Positions 57,176 through 64,000 of a stretch of 64,000 nucleotides of DNA are shown piece after piece. The DNA is from Terana coerulea (lineage: Eukaryota; Basidiomycota; Agaricomycetes; Polyporales; Phanerochaetaceae). The position numbers and the translations under genes were made by a program. Each line of letters starts with the position of its first letter. Positions within the stretch are counted from its first letter, which is position 1. The stretch is from contig JAKOGH010000645.1 in the NCBI GenBank assembly GCA_024811115.1, positions 124,001 to 188,000 on the forward strand, read 5' to 3'. Below the pieces are notes generated by a model. The model was not told the DNA's origin. It was given only the letters and a program-made list of their open reading frames with translations, and searched no databases.

Positions 57176-57726
57176 TTATCCTTCCAGTCAGCGACCGGCT
57201 GATTGTCTATCACGCTAGTGACGACTGGAGCTTCCTAAGTTTGCACGCACCAGCATCGACATTCTTGAAGGAGCTCCAGGCCAGGGCATCAGTAGACGTT
57301 TACTCGCTTGAGACCAAGGCACGTCTGGTTATTTTCTGCTAATGCCACTAATGTTCACCGACGTCTATAGGTGATCAAGATTTGTAGGCGGTGATTCAAG
57401 TACTTCCCCTATGGGCCGGCACGCAGCAGCGAACATATAGCTTGGATTGCTGGAGCACGACAGATGTGGACTGCGCTGCTGCTCTTGTCATAGTGCGTGA
57501 CTCAGCCAAGAGATGCGTATATTGGGCCGACTTGGCTGCCTTCACCACCTCGTATGTAGCAATGTTGAGGATGTCTCGCTTGCGGTCATTTTCCCTTGCT
57601 CCGCTACCATGTTGCTATAACTGTTGGGACGTAAGGTTTGTGGGAACATATGTCATAGCATCACTCGCAAACCAGTGCTAATTGAGTGCCGATATCAGGG
57701 TCGTATCAAGGAAGGCTGTTCATCGT
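57176..57726. other. Intergenic within F-box array, no gene seen
   Basis: Nothing recognised on either strand between genes 1 and 2. Confidence 0.6.
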
Positions 57727-57734
57727 GTATAAAG
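57727..57734 (+). promoter_or_regulatory. TATA box of F-box-like gene 2
   Basis: GTATAAAG, 58 bases before the ATG. Confidence 0.6.
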
Positions 57735-57785
57735 TCGGGCTTGCTCAGCGAATCCTGCTGTTGGACTACACCAGTCAGCCTAACT

Positions 57786-58816
57786 ATGGACAAGTGCCCA
57801 CTCGAAATCGTGGAGAAAATCGTCAGCTTTGCATGCACTGACGGCGGCCGCACGGGGGCCTCACTGTCGATGGTCTCCCACTACATCCACGAAGCAACCC
57901 AACCTGTTCGTTACCACACCATCGCACTTACCTCCCAAGTTGGCTTTATCTCTTTCGCCAAATTTTTGGCGGCATCGTCCATCCAGCCCAAGGCTCATCA
58001 TCTATTCATCTCATTCGACATCAGTGCCCAGCATCGGCTCATCCCTCTCTGGAAGGTGGAAGAGGCATTCTCTATACTGCTGCCCCTCGTCGCCCCATCG
58101 TTACGTACGCTGGCGATCCACCAACCTACTATCCTTGGTATAAACTGCAAATCTGTAGACTCGCGCTTCCCTCTTCTTGAATGCCTCTCGACGCCGACGT
58201 ATCATCGGCTCACGCCGGTGGAACAATGTCGGTTCCCCCGCCTCAAACGCTTGCACATCAGCCAGTGGAACGACTCCCGCGATCCATGGGATGCGCTCGT
58301 TGCCTCGAAGCTTTCCCCCACGCACCTTCGCCTCTCTGGCGTCACCGGAGGTCCTCTCCTAGGCCCGATTCTGCGCATTATCCTCAACGTGCCGTTGAGA
58401 CCAGCCCCGTTAAATGTTCGCGATCAACCCATGCAGACAGCCGCGCCCACAGATGAGCTCCCTGCTGGTTCCGATCTCGCACGTAAGGCAGCAGAGGTCG
58501 CCGAGAAGCTCGCGGAACTGGCCCTAGTCTATGTGCAACTACGGTCTCAAGATCCAGAAATGTATTCCTACGGTGCAACTATACAGGAGGCGACGAACGT
58601 CGGGTTGACCGTGGTGGCAAGAGATAGTGCGCACGAGGATTGCACGAGGAAGCTGTATCTTCTTCCGGAACGAGTGAACGTAGCCAAGGCGAGGCAAGGA
58701 AAGACTGGGAGTCTTTGGTTGACGGTGGAGATGGCCACTGGCCATCGTACCCGGCGAGTTTGAACACGCCCACGCACGAAGTCGAAGCCGACTTTGCTTC
58801 ACTGGCGTTGATTTAA
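57786..58816 (+). CDS. F-box-like protein 2 (C-terminal frame break)
   Basis: Starts MDKCPLEIVEKIVSFACTDGGRTGASLSMVSHYIHEATQPV, nearly parallel to gene 1, and keeps the leucine-rich middle (VAPSLRTLAIHQPTILGINC, PRLKRLHISQW, PTHLRLSGV). The uninterrupted frame stops at 58763 with an odd tail. A shift of -1 (or +2) near 58670-58680 would instead restore the family motif GEARKDWESLVDGGDGHWP and run to the stop at 58814-58816. The restored end is used for the coordinates. This is either a real truncation that swaps the C terminus or a base-calling deletion. Confidence 0.72.
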
Positions 58817-59004
58817 GGAGCCTAACGCAGCTACGGTGGGTTAACTCCCAATACGATCAATATTTTGACTAATACTGCAGTCCCAGGTACCGGTACACCC
58901 GATGCAGCAGTATCCTTGGCGGTTTAGGCCGAGATGATGAGGTTGGCTTGAGACGACTACGTTGTTACTCAAGCTCCGCAGAGCGCTACTGCGGAGGGGT
59001 ATGG

Positions 59005-59012
59005 GTATAAAG
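59005..59012 (+). promoter_or_regulatory. TATA box of F-box-like gene 3
   Basis: GTATAAAG inside GGTATAAAGAGCA, 73 bases before the ATG; the same 13-mer precedes gene 4. Confidence 0.65.
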
Positions 59013-59078
59013 AGCAGGCGTGCATCAACGCATCGTACTTGGACCCACCTGACCTGACCAGTGCACGTCGCCTCCATC

Positions 59079-60120
59079 ATGGATCGTTGTCCTCCAGACC
59101 TTTTGCACAGGATCGTAGCCCTTGCCTGTACCGACGGCGGTCGCACCGGTTGCTCATTATCCCTCGTTTCTCGCCACGTCCGAAGTGCGACGCAGCGGGC
59201 CCGCTACACATCCGCCGCTCTTGTCGGGGACTCGGACACGCTGTTCGCGTTCGCAGCCGCGTTGGGGGACGCGGAGGCCGTGCCCATTCTGCACCTCTTC
59301 GTCGCCATTGCTACGTGGCGGACTGACGATCTCGAATGGGACATGCCAGTGTCTGGCAGAACTGCCAGCGCCGCTTTCACCGATGTACTCGCACGATGCG
59401 CAGCCACTCTGGAAACGATGGTCATCCACCATTCCGATAAGCTGGATGTTGGCACATGCGGCACGTTCCTTCAGTTTCCTTGTCTCACATACCTGCACAC
59501 TCCCTCGTTTGCGTCTCCATTCGTTGATCCACCGGCGATGGATGATTTTCCAACGGCAGGAAGCCTCCGCTTCCCCGCTCTCCGCTATTTACATACCAGC
59601 AACTCGTTTTCATACCCAGGACAGTGGGAGATACTCGCTCGTTCTGCGCCTTCACTCCAAACCATACATCTCCCCACTGCCGGTGCATATTTCCTCAGAG
59701 CTCTGTTGGACATCCCTCTCCCTGACCCTCGGGCCTCAGTCGCTGCAAGACTATTTCATCTCGTGGATCACGGGAAGAGATGTTGTCTGGAAACACGCCG
59801 TTCGGCAGGCTCGCCAGGCTGCAGCTCTCACCGCGAGGCTTCCAAAGCTTAGAACTATCCACATTCACCCGCGGGTATACCACTATAGTGGGTTTTGTGC
59901 CACAGGAGCCGTGGAACACCATGAGATGATGATTGCACTCAAGCGCATCGCGAGAGAACATGCGGATAGTGGTGGTAGAGGGGAATTTGTGTTGCATCCC
60001 GAGGTCGAAGAATATTCCGAGGACGAGGCAAGACATGATTGGACAAGCGTGATAGAAGGTGTGAATGGCCACTGGCCGTTGGAGGTAACTGCGTACGAGG
60101 GTCAAGGCCTGAGGGGGTAG
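59079..60120 (+). CDS. F-box-like protein 3 (one frame break)
   Basis: N terminus MDRCPPDLLHRIVALACTDGGRTGCSLSLVSRHVRSATQRARYTSAALVG matches the local family. Short leucine-rich-like segments follow (ATLETMVIHHSDKLDVG, PALRYLHTSNSF, SLQTIHLPTAG). The frame must change by +1 somewhere near 59725-59760, after ALLDIPLPDP, to reach the clearly homologous end RLPKLRTIHIHPRVYHYSG and YSEDEARHDWTSVIEGVNGHWP, with stop at 60118-60120. Whether the break is biological cannot be told from the sequence alone. Confidence 0.72.
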
Positions 60121-61051
60121 TTCGTGTTGGAGCACAATTGAGAACAACGATCGTCTGTCATTCTATTCACGATCAGCAGCCGAGACTATGTTGTACGTGT
60201 GCTTAGGGTGAATCTGTCGAAGTCACTGACTGAGGACTCTGAGGCTTGCTCTGAGGCGGCCCAAGAAGGGTGAGACTGGATAATCGTGAAGCGCCCAGCA
60301 GCGACTTGGTTTGTGACTGCCATCTTACTGTACTGTCATCGACGTCTCGACTGGTACAGGCCAACCAGTTACCTACGCAATTCACGGGGTCCTCACAAGG
60401 GTTCAGAAAGCTATGTCCCCGACCTCATTCCTTATATTCTCTCACTGGGATGCCTCATCCGGCTTCTGAGAGCGAGCCTTCCCTCGACGTTCGACGTGAA
60501 TACCATCCGACTTCACTAACGTGGTCACTACTGGCTTTCCGGCGTCATACATACTGTCTTGATTCTCAGCGTAGCAAGGGTGGATGGTGTGGTAGCGAGG
60601 TGCGTCAGGAATCATCTCGGTCGTCTCTCCATCGACTAATTTTCATTGCCGTGAAGTACCACTCAAGCCCTGCCATATCATACTCAGCTCAGATCCCGCT
60701 TACGCCCTGTTGAGCTCAGTTCTGCTAGTTCGCCGGGTATCGGGCCATCAACCGTCGAGCGAGGAGTATATCTTGCGCTCGCCATCGTGCCATAAACCGC
60801 AGTCCTACGCAACTCCTGCATTTCCGCCCCTGTCGCCTTGGCTCGCGGTATGTACGACTCAGCACAACCGGCATGATATGAAGCTGCACCCTTGTTAGCT
60901 CAAAGAGCGTTCGCGTTCGTACTCTACGCCGACCTGAAGACAATTCGCTACTGCCGCCCTTCTGTGCCGCCGACAGCCAGCGCAGTAAACCGATGTCAAA
61001 TTTGATGAACTCAAATGCCGTCCATCGGCCATCGAACTCTGTGTATGTTGG
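60121..61051. other. Intergenic within F-box array, no gene seen
   Basis: Nearly 1 kb with only short incoherent frames. Confidence 0.6.
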
Positions 61052-61059
61052 GTATAAAG
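61052..61059 (+). promoter_or_regulatory. TATA box of F-box-like gene 4
   Basis: GTATAAAG within GGTATAAAGAGCA, 51 bases before the ATG. Confidence 0.65.
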
Positions 61060-61103
61060 AGCACGTACCAGGCGAGAATCCTTCCAGATACCCAGACTGC
61101 GCG

Positions 61104-62097
61104 ATGGACCGCTGCCCCGCGGAACTCATACTCAGAATTGCAACCTTCGCGTGCACCGACGGAGGTCGCACCGGCTGCTCCTTGTCGCTCGTCTCTCGCT
61201 ACATCCATGACGCGACAAAGCCAGCACGATACACGTCCGTCGCCATTGTCAGCCATGATAGCCTCTTCGCGTTCAAGGGTCTCTTGGATACCCTACCACA
61301 CCCCAATGTACAGCATCTTTACGTCTTCCTCTCTGCGGTCAGCATCGACTGGATGTCGACACAGCCGCAAGCATTGCGCCACGCCTTAGCCTTTGTACTC
61401 CCACGGTGCGCAGAGACTCTCCGAACGCTGGCTATCCACGGCGCTCCCATCTTCGATGTCAACAACTGCTCAGACCTCCCGTTCCCCAATCTCGTGTACC
61501 TGGCCGCACCTTCACTATCGGGTCACCGCGCTGCTCCAGCGTCGGATGCTCGCTTTCCGGCCCTGACCATACTGCACGTTGGCCACTACCGTACTCGTCC
61601 ACATTGGTGGGAGCAGATGGCCTCCTTGGCCCCCTCTGTTACATCGCTGCGCTTGTCGGGTGTGAACCAAGACACTCTCTTGGTCGCTTTCCTTAGAGTT
61701 CTCTTGGAAGTACCTGTCCAGGATACTCTTCATGACAACAGACGAGCTCGGGTTATGGGGGAGGGTTTGGGATACACGCCTGGCTCCGAACCTGCCCTCA
61801 ACGCGGCGCGGATTGTTGCCAAAGCTCCCTCGATTGGAAGCCATCTACGTTCAACCCCAGGTCTATAGGAGTGGTGGGTGGTGCGGTACTGGAGCGATCA
61901 CAAACGGGTCGATGTTGGTGGGGTTGAGTAGGGTTGCGCGAGATAGTAACGAGGGCAATAGGAGCCGGAAGTTCGTTCTGCTTCCTCAGAGCGAAGGCTA
62001 CAGCGAAGACGAAGCCAGGCGCGACTGGTTGCAGGCTATCAACAACGGGGATTGTGGATGGGGCTCACACGTGCCCGAGCTATCAAAGACTACCTGA
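61104..62097 (+). CDS. F-box-like protein 4 (one frame break)
   Basis: MDRCPAELILRIATFACTDGGRTGCSLSLVSRYIHDATKPARYTSVAIV is the F-box-like start. The middle contains CAETLRTLAIHGAPIFDVNNC, FPALTILHVGHY and VTSLRLSGVN. In the A3 run 61821-61823 one base too many separates NAARIVAK from LPRLEAIYVQPQVYRSGG; the following frame carries the family end GYSEDEARRDWLQAINNGDCGW and stops at 62095-62097. It is most similar to gene 3, with which it shares the promoter 13-mer. Confidence 0.73.
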
Positions 62098-63128
62098 CTC
62101 AGTTCACCTCGATCAGTCTCTCTATGGCCGAGTCGGACTTCTCAGTCGCGGTACGCTCGTCGTGTATCTGCCTCGAGCAAGCTTTTACTTACTCTTGTTA
62201 TGTAAAAGTCGAAATGAAGGACAGTGCATGATCAACACGGACCTTGCGCACAGCGAGGTTACCCAATCACCGGAACTCTGCAGGAGCGGAAGCTTTGCTG
62301 TCGAATATGACCAGATGCTCTCGGTGAACTTGCAAGACAAGGAAGACCGGTAGTCGATACATCGCCTCTGTATCTCGACGAACAATCTGAGTTCGAACTT
62401 ACATGATACGCCTCCTTGTTGACAGCTGCGTCTGATGAGCTCTGCAGACGATGTTCATATATCACGGGTAACCTACCTGCGTACGAGCTTGCACCAGCAG
62501 GAAACGTGCGACGACATCTGACCATGTTTCAGAACCTTCTTATCTGTGCAAATGCTGATTTTTCTGAGTGTGGCCAACAAAAACATATGCTAATGGTCTG
62601 CGCGAAAGCTTACTTGAGGAGTCGCATTGCCATTCGTAAGTCGTTCCCACCCTGGCGGTAGCAGCATGCTAACCATCACTACGTTTCAGCTCTGCCTATG
62701 GACTGGCCTAGACCTACGCCCATGCTGTCCTCTGAGTGGCACAATCACAGTGCGTACATTACACATGCATAGCCCTCGAGGCGTTCCTCAGTCGCATCCA
62801 CGTACGCGCAATTTGGCATCGAGTCCCGCCCGTGATCGATGTGATTCTGGGTTGTTCGCAGGTTCCCACCCGAAGTCTTGGTATTTACCGACCCCTTGAT
62901 GGCTGCCATCAGCGGTTTCAGCAAGCTTGGCGGCGCACAATAAATAGGACCGCACGATGAGGTGAGTTCTGCATACTCTGGCAGTATCTCCATCCCGCTC
63001 TTTCTTCTTCGAACGATACTCTGGTAGTATCCCTTTGGTTTTTTGCACGTCTTCATTTGTCACGACCCTCGCGCACTTCTTCACGCCGTCTTTTACGACT
63101 CACGTCCTCAAACATCCATCTATTCACG
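62098..63128. other. Intergenic, no gene seen
   Basis: Holds the promoter of the last gene. Short frames here lack any support. Confidence 0.55.
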
Positions 63129-63941
63129 ATGTTCACCCTCCGTTCATTCCTTGTTCTGGCCCTCGCTGCCACCACTGTGCTGGCTGCCCCCGCCAATGAA
63201 GTCGTCCTCGAGGCGCGGTCGAAGAGCATGAAGATCTGCGGTGTCAGCTTCCACGACAAGAACGTCTGGGACCGCTGCTCGTTCGATGAAGTCTACTCAC
63301 TCAAGGACAAGCACGATATCAACAAGGAGAAGCTGGACAAGGTGAGCGCACAGTTCCAGGGCTCTTGCAATAGCCAGGCTAACGTCCTCACAGAAGAAGG
63401 TTGGCAAGGACTACCGCTGCGGTACGCGCTTACACTTTTCGTACTCAAATGCACGTATATTGACATGTTATCTTCGCAGAGCACATTGTCGAGGTCCAGG
63501 TCCTCCGGAAGGTTGCGGACGAGTCCAAGCTCTGCGACATCATTGACCAGATGCACAAGCTTGACAAGCACACGACCGCCTGGAAGCTGCTCGAGCCCGC
63601 GTTCAACACCATCCACCACCAGCCGAACGTTGTCTTCCTGTCCCGCAAGGTCCACGACCACGTAAGCCCTCATGCCCATGTGTGCTCCGCTTTGAACTGC
63701 GCGCTGACCCCCTCCGCAGAAGAAGAAGGTGACCGAGCGCGTGCTCAAGGACAGCAAGCAGAAGGACAAGGACATGGACAAGGCTGTCAAGAACTTCCTC
63801 GGCCAGGTCAGCGGCTCGGGCAACACCGTCGCGTCGAACCTGGACAAGAACATCGCGGACATCATCAGCAAGGCGAAGGACGCGGTCAAGGACGAGTCAA
63901 AGGACAAGAAGAAGCACGACGACAAGCTGCAGAAGGCTTTG
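63129..63941 (+). CDS. Secreted lysine-rich protein with EHIVEVQ motif (3' end probably beyond window)
   Basis: Exons 63129-63341, 63394-63421, 63480-63661 and 63720-63941 all join in frame with GT-AG introns. A signal peptide (RSFLVLALAATTVLAAPA) is followed by KICGVSFHDKNVWDRCSFDEVYSLKD, then CEHIVEVQVLRKVADESKLCDII, LLEPAFNTIHHQPNVVF and a Lys/Asp-rich, probably helical C-terminal tail. A GTGCGT donor at 63942 suggests another exon outside the window; without splicing the frame would end at 63962. The Cys-Glu-His followed by Val-Glu resembles the (D/E)H-V-E-x-Q cores of secreted HNH/GHH-like nuclease folds, but this is a guess from a short motif. No firm family. Confidence 0.72.
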
Positions 63942-64000
63942 GTGCGTCGTCTCCCTCCTTGACAGTTTCGTCAAGCTGACCAGCATTCCCCGCTCTCGCT

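Noticed and set aside
1..64000. LTR retrotransposon or DNA transposon genes, CRISPR arrays, rRNA
   Set aside because: No reverse transcriptase, integrase or transposase motifs, no long terminal repeats beyond the described duplications, no spaced-repeat array and no rRNA-like sequence were seen.

Overview
The window is nuclear DNA of a filamentous basidiomycete, most likely an agaricomycete. Genes carry many short introns (about 50-70 bases, GTRNGT donors, CTAAC-like branch points), proteins match fungal families (a TOR kinase ending CAFW, a FuA/etherase-type GST, S10 carboxypeptidases, an ECL1-type zinc protein), and there is an expanded fast-evolving F-box-like family of the kind common in wood-decay fungi. 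Family calls come from reading motifs, not from a database search.

Layout. (1) 1-2225 and 43689-45914 are the arms of an inverted duplication. Each arm holds the 5' part of the TOR kinase gene head-to-head with RPC11, a small RNA polymerase III subunit, across a promoter of about 270 bases with a CCAAT box. The left TOR copy leaves the window at base 1. The right copy runs to its stop codon at 53019 and is complete except for one inserted base at 45065 that closes the frame. (2) 2600-9668 is a tandem pair of 3.5-kb units, each with one small secreted cysteine-containing protein gene (with a 9-nt microexon) and one internally deleted F-box-like pseudogene. (3) 9669 to about 33000 is a very GC-rich, almost gene-free stretch whose only convincing gene is a large ECL1-domain protein at 21554-23677. 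It is dotted with CCAAT boxes and has a cluster of perfect TGACGTCA palindromes. (4) About 33000-39069 has lower GC and no convincing gene. (5) 39070-55820 holds a GST-fold gene, an S10 carboxypeptidase, RPC11, TOR and a second, unrelated-looking S10 carboxypeptidase on the other strand. (6) 56099-62097 is a tandem array of four F-box-like genes with matching TATA boxes. (7) A secreted protein gene at 63129 runs to the right edge.

Many otherwise clean genes carry exactly one frame break, nearly always +1 (TOR right copy, ECL1 gene, both S10 genes, F-box genes 3 and 4; F-box gene 2 is -1). Either consensus errors of insertion type are present, or several of these genes decayed recently; the sequence alone cannot decide. 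The functional themes are nutrient signalling and Pol III (TOR with RPC11), nutritional or lifespan stress (ECL1 family), secreted protein turnover (S10 peptidases, small secreted proteins) and ubiquitin-ligase adaptors (F-box family).
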